Shown here in pieces: positions 11,340-22,973 of a DNA stretch of 64,000 nucleotides. The stretch lies in assembly GCA_014529385.2 (NCBI GenBank), contig CM043942.1, positions 48,528,244 to 48,592,243 of the forward strand. The letters run 5' to 3'. The notes beneath the pieces were generated by a model. The model did no database searches, was not told the DNA's origin, and was given only the letters and a program-made list of their open reading frames with translations. This DNA is from Adiantum capillus-veneris. Its lineage: Eukaryota > Streptophyta > Polypodiopsida > Polypodiales > Pteridaceae. Position numbers and translations under genes: made by a program. Position 1 is the stretch's first letter. Each line of letters begins with the position of its first letter.

Positions 11340-12356
11340 TGAGGCGGTCCGGGGCGGGCAACAAGAAAGGCGACCTCTAAACACCCCTCAAGGCTCCCGT
11401 GCTGCTCAACTGGGGCTGGGGCAACCACAAGCACAACAAAACAACAAACCCACAGCCAAACCCAAACAAGATAGGGGCACCACCTAGTTATGGTATGCGA
11501 ACTAGGACGCAAGAGAGATTTTGGTACAACAAGAAGATGCACCACACAACACACACAAGCAACCTCACACCAAGACACACACAAAATGGACCAGAGAGAG
11601 CTAGAGCAAAGGGAAGAGAGAGAGAAAAGGATCTTGCGTAATACCTTATTTGTGACTTGCAAATGGAGATGGTTTGTTATGATGCTATCGTAGAGCTTGT
11701 ACAAAAACTCACTCAATGCTTAGTGATTGCTAAACATTGCCAAAACACACACACACTATCTTAGGGTGTGGGAGACCTCTCACCACAATACCCTCTTACA
11801 ATGGACACAAAATTGGCAATGAAAAACACACTAAAACACTTCCTAAAATCAAGATCAACCGATAAAAACTCAAAATACACAAGTCACCTTGAATTCACCA
11901 AACCGTATTGCACAAATGGAAGGACGAAGATTTGAACGTCGAATCACGCCTTTGATGCACCAAACCTCAATTTATTGATGATGAAGGAGCATATACAATA
12001 GTGGTTTTGAGATTTGTGGAACTCACGCTCTCTCACTTGCAATGTGTAGCTTGAAGGCTTCTCTCACACCAAGAGTGAAGCTCACAAGTGGTTGCTACAC
12101 CTAAGTCTCTCCTCACGCATAGAGTGTCGGGGTGCTATGTGAGATGTTGGAGGTTGTTTTACAAGAAGGAGAGGGGCCTATTTATAGGTTGGAGACCCCT
12201 CATAAAGATTATTGGAAATCCTAATTTACAAGCTAACAAATCAGGATTATGATTTTTTTGAATATCAAAACATTGCGGGCCTTCTTTGTCTGCTTGAGTC
12301 ATGGGTGTGGGCTCAAAAGAGAGCATTATTGATGGTAGATAAGGTGAAAGTAAGTA

Positions 12357-12401
<45 letters not shown>

Positions 12402-13999
12402 ACTATACACATGTCTTGAGGTGAGGTGTCTTTTATGGTTAGGTCAATGCTATTTTGTGTTAGTATGTTAGTCGTTAGTAATCACTAGAAAGTTAATGTT
12501 ACATTTACAATGGGTAGAGTGAGTTGATTTGATGAAGGAAGAGGGGTGAATTAAAAGAGAATCATTGGGATGGTGAAGCTTTGAAGAAGCTTGAACTCAC
12601 CCTTGTGTAGATTGTGAAAAAAATGACCGCTGGTCTTCTTCTTCTTCTTCGCTTCTTTACACCGCCGCCACGGTTGACCACCACGATGAAAAGAGGATTT
12701 GTTGATGAAAAATCCTCAATTTTCAGAAGTTATCATGGTTAAGATGCTGAATTTTAGATATTTTTAGGAGAGGTAAATGAAATTGTAACATAGAAGCAAT
12801 AGAGAGAGACATGGAGAGGGTGTATGTATGTAGAGGTTCATAAAAGAACTATAGGGATGAGAGAGAAGGGTAATGGTGAAGAGGGTGGGAGAAGCCATGA
12901 AAATTGCAGGTTTGAGTGAGGGAAGGAGAGGGAGGGATGTGTAAGAGTGAGTAGGTGTGTGGAAGGGTGAGAGAAGACTATGGGCTACTTGTGAGAAAAG
13001 TGGGCAGATTGGGGTCCACTCAAAAAATCATATCTCACCGTTGGTAGCTCCAAAAATCATGAAAAAATTTGAGGTGATTATTCAGAGCGTGGGCTACATT
13101 TTCTCTTTTGACCACTACTCCAAATTCGGAGTGGAGATAGGTGCCAAAATTCTCACCAAAAAGCCTGTTTTTTATGCCTGCAAAAGTCTTTTAGTGGCCC
13201 CCTCCTTTGTTGAATTTGTACAATGCATCCAAGAGTGAGCCCCTCCTTTGTCATATTATAAAACAAAGCATCCAAGTTGCCCTTGACCCATGCATGGAGG
13301 AGGATTATTGGTGAATAAAGAAATATATACATGGTGGGACTAGTGTATGGACTATTCATGGACTTTAGCTCAATGAGCACATGGTGTTAGAATAATGAGT
13401 AAAAATAATAATAAAAATATGGAGGAGTTATGGATATGGAAAGATATTGGAATCATATGATATGGTCCCTCCTTGAATTATTTTGGGTGAAAGAAGAAAA
13501 GGTATGCAAGTAAATAATATAATAAAAGTAACCAATGAGTAGAAATCAATTTTTTGTTTTCACGAGGGTGAGGGTGAAAATATGGGAGTGATTTGTATAA
13601 AGGAAAAATATGAGGTTAGAGTATGTACAATATTGGCAAAAAATATAATTATTGTGTAAGAGAATGAAAGAAGGTGTACATAGGTTTAATAAAACACACA
13701 CCTAAGTAGAATATTTAAATAAAATACCAAAATAATTATAAAAAATCCCTATATTTAGGCCATATATACAATGAAATATTTACACACAAAGAGGCCATAA
13801 TATACGGTTTTTTTTTTTTTGGCTCAACTAGCCCAGTGACTAGCTAGCTGAGGGTTTTTAAGAAGATATGGGAAAAGCCCCCTAACTCACACACGCCTAT
13901 GTACAGTGAAATGGTAGGGATAGCCATAGCGTTTGGGTGAATTTGGTAGTGTGGAGTAACTTACTATGGCAATTATGGAGAGCCGAAAAATGGCTATCA
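11340..13999 (-). mobile_element. Solo LTR of the Y-type gypsy family inside K (2,660 bp)
   Basis: On the minus strand it starts TGATAGCCATTTTTCGGCTC and ends CCGGACCGCCTCA. The first ~1.05 kb and the last ~0.2 kb match the LTR of Y at 58,552-61,248; the middle differs. TTGG flanks both ends (11,336-11,339 and 14,000-14,003), consistent with a target duplication. It sits between K gag and protease. Contains a GA run at about 12,361-12,399. Confidence 0.8.
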
Positions 14000-14009
14000 T
14001 TGGCTTGTT

Positions 14010-14795
14010 GTCTTGAGACTATGTCTCCTTCTTCTTCTTGGACCAGCAATCCTTCTTGACATGGCCCTTCTTGCTGCAGTTCCAACATTCAAGAACTGAC
14101 TTTGTGTGTGACTTGCTCCGCCTTGAGCAATCACGACCCTTTTGGTTTTTGAACCTCTCCTTAGGCCTTCCTCTTGTTTCCACTGATAGTGCAGCACTTG
14201 ATGATTCTCCTGTGCTTCTCCTTCGCATTTACTCGCTTAGGAGAACACCCACAACATCATCAAACTTAAGAGTATTTGTGCCAAAGATAGAATTACTTAT
14301 AGCCATCACAAGGCTGTCCTAACTATCCGGTAGAGATGATAGTATAAGGAGAGCTCGCACTTCATCATCGAAATTTATTTTCACCGATCGAAGTTGACTT
14401 ATGTTTGTGTCAAAGTAATTTAGGTGTTCTGCAATTGAACCATTCTCTGCCATCTTTAGATTGAACAAGCGCTTCATAAGAAATACCTTATTGGATGCCG
14501 ATGGTTTCTTGTAGAAGTCGTCAAGTGACTTCATCAAGTCCTCCATGGTCTTCATCTCCAAAATGTTGAAGGCCACCGTTGACGCCAAGCTTAACCTGAT
14601 TGTTCCTAGTGCCTTTCGATCAAGGACAATCCATGCTTCATCTGCCATTGTTGCGGGCTTCTTCGCAAGACCGCCTAGTGGCAAATAGAGGTCCTTCTGG
14701 TAGAGATAGTCTTCAATCTGCATCTTCCAATGTTGGTAGTTTTTGCCGTTGAACTTCTCAATCTTGAGCTTCCCTTCCTCCGCCATAACTCCCAC
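14010..14795 (-). pseudogene. Copia gag of element K (fossil)
   Basis: A 158-residue frame begins MGVMAEEGKLKIEKFNGKNY and contains the copia gag core (HWKMQIEDYLYQKDLYLPL, FLMKRLFNLKMAENGSIAEH). Downstream is a zinc knuckle, CWNCSKKGHVKKDC, in the pattern CX2CX4HX4C. Gag forms the particle around element RNA. Broken in about one place. Confidence 0.85.
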
Positions 14796-14845
14796 TCAAT
14801 TCAAGGAATCCTTTCCTTGAGATACTTTAGCTACGAGCAAACCTT

Positions 14846-14857
14846 GCTCTGATACCA
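14846..14857 (-). other. Primer-binding site of K
   Basis: The minus strand reads TGGTATCAGAGC two bases after the LTR end, complementary to initiator Met-tRNA. Confidence 0.9.
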
Positions 14858-14859
14858 GT

Positions 14860-15070
14860 TGTTGGGAAATAAGACGTAGCTAAATAGATATTTGAGTAGA
14901 TTACTTAATCTATCTCTTTATAAATACCAACCTTATCTATCTACTCTATACCGAATCTCTATCTCTACCTTCTCTCTATCCCCACAAGGGAGTATTAGCC
15001 TTCATGGTTTAAAATTGATCCTTGTTTGTGAAGAGGTGAGAACATCTATGAAACACACAAGAGATTATAG

Positions 15071-15117
<47 letters not shown>

Positions 15118-15738
15118 CACGATATACGTGGTTGACCCAATGTGGGCTACGTCCACGGGAAAGCAGCCACTCAATGGATTTAATACTTCAAAACAAGAAG
15201 TAGTTTACAAAGGGATTATACCCTTAATAGAGCTCCCACCTTGCTTCACTCTCACCACCTCACACTCACCTTGTTGCATCAACTTCACACTGTCTAATGT
15301 GTCTAGAAATGGCCTCCTTTTATAGGCCAAAAGGGCTACCCTCTTTCATGAGAGGCAGCCATGTGTAGCCGCCCTTGTGTAGATAAGTCCAAATCGGACC
15401 CTCCAATCCGCGCATGTGTGGCCACCCTTGAGAAGACAAGTCTGCTTTTGAATTCGGCCACCCGCCACCGGCCATTGACTACTGACCAACCGGCCAATCG
15501 ATGGATCGTTTTCTGATCACTTTCTGGCCACCGTCCGGCCATAATATTTCGGGGAAAAGGAATATTCCGGCGAAGGAAAAAAAAAGTCTCGGGGCCTGAT
15601 TTTTTACCGTGAAAATTTTGGTTTCAAGCGAGTGATTTTCCTTCACGCACGATGGCTTCTCCTCATAATGGGGGCCTTACAAATGTGCACTTTTACCACA
15701 AAAAATTACAAGAGGTAAATCAAGCTCCATACTTAACA
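14860..15738 (-). repeat. 5' LTR of copia K (879 bp)
   Basis: On the minus strand it runs from TGTTAAGTATGGAGC to TTCCCAACA. A homologous solo LTR lies at 51,498-52,213. Contains a GA microsatellite at about 15,076-15,112. Confidence 0.9.
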
Positions 15739-16519
15739 TAACTTGTACCCAGCCTCAGTCCCAAGACCTCAAAAACCTTCAAAGGTGGAGAGAGATATAG
15801 CAAGGAATGAGGAAGAAGAAGTAACATACGAGAAAGAAGTAGAGCATTGAAGCATGGCTCTTGGTTGGATTTGCATTCCATAGCCAAGAGGTGTTGGTGT
15901 AGGCTCTCAACTTCTCAAGCTTAGAGAAGGAGATCGAAGCTCTTGCACTTCACACAATGAGAATGTACGTGTGTAAGAGGGTGTGTATCTCCAAGCACAC
16001 CCCTAGCTTGCCTTGGTCAACCGCTCCTTGTAGCTCAAGCCTTGATTTGATTGGAGCTCCTCAAGCCTAGCCAATCACATGCTTTGTGCATATCAAGCAA
16101 CAAGGGTAGCATTTGGACAAGTGTCCTCCTTTCCCCTTTGAGAGAGAGGGATTGAATATTTCCTAGATAATTAGTTAATCAAACTAAATTCTCATTGGAC
16201 CCCTTTAAAGCCTATCCAATAGGATTCAATCACACCATGATGGGAACACGGGGAGGAGCTTGACAAGTGCCCTTGTTGCCTCTTGTGGAAGGGGTGACCC
16301 TTGAGAGGATATAGGTGATATTCTCTCTCATCCCCTACTTGTAAGGCTCGCCCCCCTCTTTGTAGGCCTTGGTTTGACTTCAAGCTTCTCAAGCATTTTA
16401 CTCATCAAGCATGACAAGCACTTCAAGATTGGGCAGGGTTCCCACAAGCACCTTAGTCAACAACCACCTTAGTAAACAAGAACCTTAGTTAGCAAGCACG
16501 ACAAGCACCTCAAGCTTGG
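15739..16519 (-). repeat. LTR of gypsy P, first part
   Basis: Matches the LTRs of A, F and G in reverse, including CTCAGTCCCAAGACCTC and the CAAGCACCT repeats. It is bounded on the left by copia K and interrupted on the right by H; the LTR resumes at 26,347. It is more diverged than the other copies. Confidence 0.8.
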
Positions 16520-16640
16520 TGTTAGACGGGAGAGACTCACACACCCATGAAGTGCATACAAACACTACCTAGATCAACATAATGTCAATCGAGGACACAG
16601 ATGACACGATAGGCACACGGAGGAAATCTCTTAAGCTTGT
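16520..16640 (-). repeat. Left terminal repeat of H (about 120 bp)
   Basis: Nearly identical to 25,390-25,510. At its inner edge about 20 bp (CACTATCGCTACTATCCTCA) repeat an internal sequence at about 18,659-18,678. Confidence 0.85.
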
Positions 16641-18035
16641 CACTATCGCTACTATCCTCATTTGTCAATTGATTTGAGTAGCATTTCCTGATTTTTGATG
16701 TAGAAGGAATATGTACAAGAGGATGGTGATAGGTGTCTTTAGATTAGGGTCTAAAACCTGGATGACCAAAGGGAAAAAAACCCGGTGGGAAAAAATGCCT
16801 TTGGTATACGCTCTTATCGGAGTTGAGCAGTTGAATGTGAAGTACATGTTCATGAAAGGTGAGTGCTTGGGTGAAACATAGAAAGAGTGTCTGATGCAAG
16901 TGCCAATTATGGGACACTCTATATGCATATGAGAAATTTGTCAACAAAAGCATGCAATGTGAAAGAAGGAGATGATGGGTGTTTCGAGGAATAAATGTAG
17001 CACATGTGACATCAAAAGATGTCTCAATAGCTTCCACCTTTCCAAGAAGGGTTTTCGATGTAGAAGTTTCTCCACTCGTATCTCACAGTGCTCAGTACGT
17101 GAGTGTCTTTTGGACCTTCTCCTTCACTTCACCAGACTTAAGTATAGTAGACTTCGACTCTTTTGCTCACCTATACCAGCATGAGCGACACAACTTAAAT
17201 ATGCTCAACTCTTCCAGCTTGAGCAGTACCTAGAATAGCTAAGACGCTTAGACCACAGAGAATATCACTTGAAGCTTTGGGACTAACACCTCACTCATTT
17301 TGTGGCTTAGCTACTCGACTCTGACTTGTATGACTTGTCGGTTGCATATTGACACTGCTTTGTGACAAGTTCTTTGGCTGTTGTAGTGGCTGCTGAGACA
17401 TACTTCGTGAAGTTTCATCGTTTTCCTGTACCTTCTTCTCCTTGTAGTGCTCAGGCCTCTCGTCAGTCTTTTCTTCATGTGGATTATGGATTTTTTTTTT
17501 CTTAATAATAAACAAAGAAAATCTTAAAACAACTCAACAAAAGAAAACTCATTCAAATAGAAATCTAAATGCTATGTACACTATACACATGTCCCTAGGG
17601 GCTCATATATGGATTTTGTCCCCATACTCCTCTGTAACACTACTATGAGGGCATATACTCTAAATTTCGTCAAAAATTATCACAATAAAACGCAAAAATT
17701 CAATGCATCTCACAAAACATTGCCCTCTAATAGTTATAATATTAGGTCCGCATTCAGAATGCCTCCCCCCTTCCTATTTGGATTCATCCTTTACGACAGG
17801 GTATCGCAAAGGGTATGTGTTGTGCTTGGGCAATTAAAAGTTGTGCCTATGCAGGCCTTGTAATGTAGCCCTATTATGCATACACAGTCAATGCATGGAA
17901 AAGATTTATGTTGTGCAAGATGTGGGTATAAGCAATTTGCTTATTGGCATTTGTTGGCGAGGCTTCCTATTCTAAGCAATGTAATGGTCTTTGAAGCTCC
18001 TGTATCGTTGCTTGATTGAAGTGACTTGCTCTCTT
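16641..18035. other. Unassigned 3' part of H
   Basis: No long frame fits a known family. On the minus strand, around 16,740-16,800, it reads like the CCCACCGGGTTTTTTTCCC...TTTGG motif common near LTR ends of plant elements, so a fragment of another element may lie here. A 74-residue Gln/Ser-rich frame at 17,291-17,515 (minus) and short plus-strand frames at 16,972-17,233 are not recognised. Confidence 0.4.
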
Positions 18036-18923
18036 CTAACTGTACTGTAATCGTAGGAAGAATTGTAAGAATTCAAGCGGCGATGCACTGACATCAGTTT
18101 TGTTGTTCTTCTTTGGGACCCATTTCTTTGCGATTATTGGTGGTTTTGTTGCTGACGCTCGTTTGGGAACCCATACTTGCCCGTGCTTCGTTTGTGTTTG
18201 AAGAGACTTCTTTGGGATCCACCTTTTTGTTGTGTGAGTCAACAGTGGTCTTTGCTTCAGCCCTTGTACGCTTGTTTGGTGATGGGATTTAGGCTTTGAA
18301 AGTTGATACTGTGGTTGTTTTGGAATCCAAATGAATTCCTGACTTTTTTGTGCTTGAATCGACTTCTTTGGAACCCAAACCTGAGTTGTGAAAGCTTGCG
18401 ACTTTGTGATATTCTTACCCGTTCGTGCACGCTTTCCTTGCTTTTGTTTTGGTGTTGGATCTTGTGATTTGTCATTAGAGATCTTTGTCTTCTTGATCCA
18501 TATCTGTTTTTGGCCAATCTGGCTTTTTGGTATCCAGATTTGTCGAGCTTTTCGGCTTTGACTTGTTGTCCTGTTCTTTTGACCTGTCATGGTTGTTGCT
18601 GAAGGGGTTGGTGATAGTGATGGCCTGAGTTGATGATAGGGGATGTCGTAAGATTCATCACTATCGCTACTATCCTCAACAAGGTTGACTTCTTGTACTT
18701 TCCCTTGATTTTTTGGCTGGTATTGGAAAGTTACTGTCTGTTTGCTCGTGGGTGGTAGTTTCTTGGAGAACTTTTCTAGCCCATTGATTAGAGCATTGTT
18801 AGCTCGTTGCTCTGGTCGTATTCCTCCTAGCTGAGTCTTTGCATCCTTATTAGGAGCCATGTATGAGGATGATTGTGGTGGCTGTGTCTTCACGGAGGAC
18901 TTTGGAATCCACTTTTGATGCAC
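18036..18923 (-). CDS. H ORF with eight W-I/V-P-K-type motifs
   Basis: A 295-residue basic frame, possibly open further upstream through an acidic stretch (KDEEDDEFYDSVEHFELQED). The motif W-[IV]-[P/K]-K occurs with Trp at residues 5, 130, 142, 183, 199, 235, 251 and 268, for example QIWIPKSQ, QVWVPKKS and KRWIPKKS. Between motifs the protein is Gln/Ser/Thr/Lys-rich with a Ser/Asp patch (EDSSDSDESYD, residues 83-93), suggesting a disordered protein. It lies directly downstream of the protease frame on the same strand. Similar single W-V-P-K motifs occur, from memory, in linkers of some plant retroelement polyproteins; a function is not known to me. It may be the C-terminal part of the gag-protease polyprotein or a separate product. 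Confidence 0.55.
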   Translation of the reverse strand: MHQKWIPKSSVKTQPPQSSSYMAPNKDAKTQLGGIRPEQRANNALINGLEKFSKKLPPTSKQTVTFQYQPKNQGKVQEVNLVEDSSDSDESYDIPYHQLRPSLSPTPSATTMTGQKNRTTSQSRKARQIWIPKSQIGQKQIWIKKTKISNDKSQDPTPKQKQGKRARTGKNITKSQAFTTQVWVPKKSIQAQKSQEFIWIPKQPQYQLSKPKSHHQTSVQGLKQRPLLTHTTKRWIPKKSLQTQTKHGQVWVPKRASATKPPIIAKKWVPKKNNKTDVSASPLEFLQFFLRLQYS

Positions 18924-19055
18924 TTTATTCGTGTAGCGATGGCATTGATTCCCGGGTCGTTGATCTTCTTGAAGCTCGAAGTGTTCTACAGAGTCATAGA
19001 ACTCGTCGTCTTCTTCATCTTTTGATTCTCCACATTTCTTTGTGTGCTCTTTATT

Positions 19056-20798
19056 TCAAGAGCTTGTTGATGTCTGTTTCTCTTCGTTTTCCTGGATTAC
19101 ACTCACTGCAAAATAAGGAACGACATCATAGCCATTTTCATCACAAAAATTTGTTGTGGGAGAATCCTCAACGGCGCACACGTCCAGAGTAGCCAAGATG
19201 TGTTCCCATCCCAAAGGCTCTAACACTTCTTCAGGAAATGGTTCTGGGATATAGTCCATATCCTCTATAACACGCTCTAGGATACATTCCTCACGTTTCA
19301 AGCTACCACATTGTGAAGCTCCACACATCCACAGTTCTTTAGGCTTACCTAACCAAGCTGGAAGTTCTGATCCTGCTACTGTGGCGAAATCAAACTCCTC
19401 AACCGGTGTTCTCGTCACATCCCTATAGCTATGGTCCCTCAAGTTTATCTTTGTTATGGTTCCCATATGTCTCAGGTATATATGGTCATAACCCCAATCT
19501 TGGACCATTTTCAATTGTCGCATGAATGGTCTTCCCAGAATGATTTCATAGTTGTTCTTCTTGCCAAAGTCAACAACAGCAAAAGTGTGTTCATATTCAA
19601 TTCCACAAGAAGTAACAATTACTTTTTCTAGCAGTCCTATGGGCTTTTCCTTGTGTCCGTCTGCAAGCTGCAGGGTCATTCGTGTGGATCTCAAGGCAGG
19701 TTTTCCCCATTTTTTCCAAACCTCTTTGGTTGCAATGGCCACACCAGCTCCACTGTCAAGGATTGCCATGGTTTGTACACCATTTAATTCCACAGGAAGG
19801 GTGGTGTTTCCATCTTCTCCCTCGTAATACTCGCCTACCTTCTTTAATGGCACTAGCCTAGTATTTAGTTGAGGCATTTCAAGCTCTTTGATGCCTTCCT
19901 CAATTTGAGTCATTGGGGTTTTTACACCAAATTTCTCTAGACATTTACCCACATTAGCCCACATGTTTGGTCTTATTCTGAGAAACTCGGCTAACACTAT
20001 TGTACAGGTGACTGGGGTAGATAGAATATCTACTAGCCCCTTTGAATCGATGGCCTTGTTGGGAGACAGTCTCTGTGATGGGACTGCAACCACATCTAAC
20101 TTGGTCTCGTACTCTCCCATGTAGGATGGTAGTGTTCTTAGCGAATGGGGTTGACTATCCATAGATTGTACAGATCCTTTGTTGCCCCAATACGATCGCA
20201 CGTCTAGATTCATTTGAGATCCAGTCTCAAATTCCTCTATTGGTGGTAGAAACACTTCTCGTTCATCACCAGTCTTGTCTACTCGTCTTCTTAGGTCATC
20301 GGCTTCATTGGCCTCATTGACTTGTTTCCACAATTCGTCAAGACCATCTATCTCTTTACAATCCTCAGGTATAGCTTGGTGAAATCCCTCGGAAGAGTTA
20401 TCCGTGGTATTCAGTACTATCCTTGGTTCTAATGCTGGGTCTTTGAGGTTTGGTCTGTGCTCATGACTAGAATCTGGCTCTTTTAGTTCCTGGTTTGGTG
20501 GGATTATTTGTGTAGGCATGACACGGATCACATCCTCAGGTTTTGCAACTCGTGCTTCTAGTAAAGCTTGGGCTGTTTGAATCATTTTCTTGCACATTTC
20601 AAACCTTTGCTTTTCTAGTTTCGTACAGGGATATGTCATCCACCTTTCTTCTTGGGTTTGATTGTTTTTGAGCCTCGCATCATAGGCTTTCAAGAGGGCA
20701 TCTAATGTCTCATTAACCTTCTCTACCAACACAGATCCTCCTGAACTAGCACTTCTCGGTTTCTCATCCGTGGATGGTACTTCTAGAGGTTTAACCAT
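19056..20798 (-). CDS. H aspartic protease ORF (580 aa)
   Basis: A long open frame. The N-terminal ~330 residues are Glu/Lys-rich and unassigned. A retropepsin-like domain follows at about residues 345-470, with the catalytic-type motif MAILDSGAGVAIATKEVWKK, the flap-like stretch LADGHKEKPIGLLEKVIV and the closing motif NYEIILGRPFMRQLKMVQDW. Retropepsins cleave element polyproteins. The tail carries an acidic segment (DMDYIPEPFPEEVLEPLGW). The frame lies 3' of gag, as in gypsy elements. It is open throughout. Classed with a fossil LTR element. Confidence 0.75.
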   Translation of the reverse strand: MVKPLEVPSTDEKPRSASSGGSVLVEKVNETLDALLKAYDARLKNNQTQEERWMTYPCTKLEKQRFEMCKKMIQTAQALLEARVAKPEDVIRVMPTQIIPPNQELKEPDSSHEHRPNLKDPALEPRIVLNTTDNSSEGFHQAIPEDCKEIDGLDELWKQVNEANEADDLRRRVDKTGDEREVFLPPIEEFETGSQMNLDVRSYWGNKGSVQSMDSQPHSLRTLPSYMGEYETKLDVVAVPSQRLSPNKAIDSKGLVDILSTPVTCTIVLAEFLRIRPNMWANVGKCLEKFGVKTPMTQIEEGIKELEMPQLNTRLVPLKKVGEYYEGEDGNTTLPVELNGVQTMAILDSGAGVAIATKEVWKKWGKPALRSTRMTLQLADGHKEKPIGLLEKVIVTSCGIEYEHTFAVVDFGKKNNYEIILGRPFMRQLKMVQDWGYDHIYLRHMGTITKINLRDHSYRDVTRTPVEEFDFATVAGSELPAWLGKPKELWMCGASQCGSLKREECILERVIEDMDYIPEPFPEEVLEPLGWEHILATLDVCAVEDSPTTNFCDENGYDVVPYFAVSVIQENEEKQTSTSS

Positions 20799-20888
20799 CT
20801 GTGTAAGAGAAGGTGCCTCCTTTTCCTCATGTTGTTTTATCTTCTCCGCAGCTTCGATAAGCTTCTCAGCTAGGGATTTTTGCTCTCG

Positions 20889-22973
20889 TTACCTGTGTGC
20901 TTTCATCCTAGTCTTTCTAGCTTTCCAACTATTTCGTTTGCTCTTGGTTTTCTGACTAGGTGCGTCTGTCTTTGGTCCATCATCTGTCTTTGGACTCGTG
21001 TCACTTTTCGTGTTCTTTGTCTCTGGATTCTCATCAGCTTTCTTTTGAGCTTGTGCTCTCGTAACCACTTGAACTGGTACAACATTTTCATTTTCTGAGC
21101 TACTAGGGAGTTGAACAATCCCTGATACATTTGTCGTGATTTTCCTGATTTGGTTTGGGTTTTTCGGGCAATCGGGGATCAAGTGAGTGATGCCACACTC
21201 AAGACAATAGGCATTTACTTCAGTGATCTCCATATGAGGACATTGTTTGACCAAGTGGTTGTCACGACTTTTGTGAAAATCTGTCTCTGGTTGAGGAGAT
21301 TCTTTTAGCATTTCCTCTTGGCTATAAGCAAGCTTTGACCTAGATAAGCCGCTATTTGCAATGAATCGCAATGTCCTTTCATCCATTTCATACCTTCTTT
21401 CTTTCGACTGAAACCCGGGAGGTGGAGGTTGTACCGGCCTCACCACTCCATGTGTTTCTCTCACCTTTTGTTGCTCCGAAGGGTAGTACCTACTTTGGTT
21501 GCTATACCACATTGTAGCTGGTACTGGCATTGGTTTATTTGATGCTTCCATCATTGGCATGTATCTCATGTCTACCGGCATTCTAGCACCTGGCAGCGGA
21601 GGTTGTTGTCCTAAGACAAGCTGTGGCCTTAAAACTCCTACTGGTCCTGGCGCATTTCCCGTAATGTATCTAGGTGGAGTAGGTGCTTCTAGAACAAGTT
21701 GTACATACCTCTCCCTAGCATTTTCCATGCTATAATAGCACTCTTCCCCTGTATGGTTCGTCCATTTTCTCTCAATTTCACACCACTTCGGCTCTCCCGA
21801 ATCAGACCTTACAAGAGGAATCAACCTCTTGACCAAGTCATCGATAAGCTTTTCTTGATCAATAGGTGTCGTTGGCTTGGCAATGGACTCACTTATCTGT
21901 GAAACACTGTGCTGAGAGGATGTGTCATCTCCTTCACTCTTTAAGTCCTTTTCTTTGTATGCCTCACAGTTATCCACTAGATAAAGAGCTTCTTTGATCA
22001 ACTCGTTTAGCGTCATCCTCCTTATCATATGCAGATCCTTCTGAAGGCCCGCATGTCTCATTCCCTGGATAAAGATCAGCATCAGTCGTGCTTGCGTAGT
22101 TAATTCCGCTCTCGGACAGAGCTTAACATATCTCTTGAGCCGTAATGATGCTTTGCGTACTGATTCATTCTCTTTCTGTTTGAATCTATGGATTTGCGAG
22201 ACCGTGTTGTGAGCAATGCCATTTGGCGAGAATTCTTCAATAAACTCCTCAAACAGCTCATCTAGGGTCTCAAAATCCCATTTTTCCACCGAGTCGAACC
22301 ATGTAGCTGCATCATCTTCTAGAGTCAATCCAAATCCGGCAAACTGTGTCGCAAAATCTGAAACTTCCTCTGCTCTAATCACTCTTCTAAAAGCCGCTAT
22401 GTGATCTCTCGGATCTTTATCTCCGGAGTATTTTCTGTTTACCCATTTCTAGACTTGGGATGGTCTAACTCGTCGATTGTCTACAAGTCTAACCAGAGAC
22501 TCTCCCAATCCTTCTCTCGTTATTGCTCTTGAAGGGAATCCTGGTGGCTCTCTTCTTGGAATTCCTATAGGAATTCTCGTCTTTGGTGGAGGCATTTGTG
22601 GTCCTTCATTGACCAAATATCCACCTCTTTCTAGTACAGTTTGTGGATTTGTGCTTTCTACAACTTTGTATTCTCGTCAATACTTGTCAGCAACTATAGA
22701 TCTCCATTGACAGTCAACTCCGTATGTGTAGACATATAAGAGCTTGTATTCCGTTATCTCTTCTAGGTATGGATCTGAGCACCTATAAAGATTGACCTCG
22801 TTGTCATCAATGTTTCTATATAGTCCTTCACTCTCATGATCGATCATCCAAACTCTCTCAACAAGATGGGTCTTTATCAATTGCAAGTTTGGAAGATCCA
22901 TTGTGGGAGGATATTCCTCTATCGTCGAGATCTCCAAGCTTGTGTAAGCTGCGTTTGAATCTAGGGTAGACAT
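20889..22973 (-). pseudogene. H gag region (fossil)
   Basis: The N-terminal section starts MSTLDSNAAYTSLEISTIEE. It is followed by PPPKTRIPIGIPRREPPGFP and the retrotransposon gag core (GFGLTLEDDAATWFDSVEKW, FIEEFSPNGIAHNTVSQIHR, LRLKRYVKLCPRAELTTQAR). A possible zinc knuckle (YCLECGITHLIPDCP) lies near residue 400 of the 497-residue main frame. A Lys-rich tail follows. The region is broken in about one or two places. A relative of the N-terminal half lies on the plus strand at 33,562-34,534. Confidence 0.8.

Larger units (their letters stand above)
10735..15738 (-). mobile_element. Ty1/copia element K, incomplete fossil, split by a solo LTR
   Basis: Read on the minus strand: 5' LTR (14,860-15,738), PBS, gag, then an inserted solo LTR (11,340-13,999), then protease and the pre-integrase domain. 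The element stops at about 10,735 without integrase, reverse transcriptase or 3' LTR. The gag type suggests the Tork-like group, as for copia L; this lineage call is tentative. Its LTR abuts, and probably interrupts, the LTR of gypsy P. Confidence 0.85.

Noticed and set aside
16641-18035. Pararetrovirus remnant
   Set aside because: Some frames looked virus-like at first, but no reverse transcriptase, movement-protein or coat motif could be recognised.
20770-21098. Plus-strand hydrophobic frames opposite the H gag and protease
   Set aside because: They are shadows of the minus-strand coding frames, with no family features of their own.
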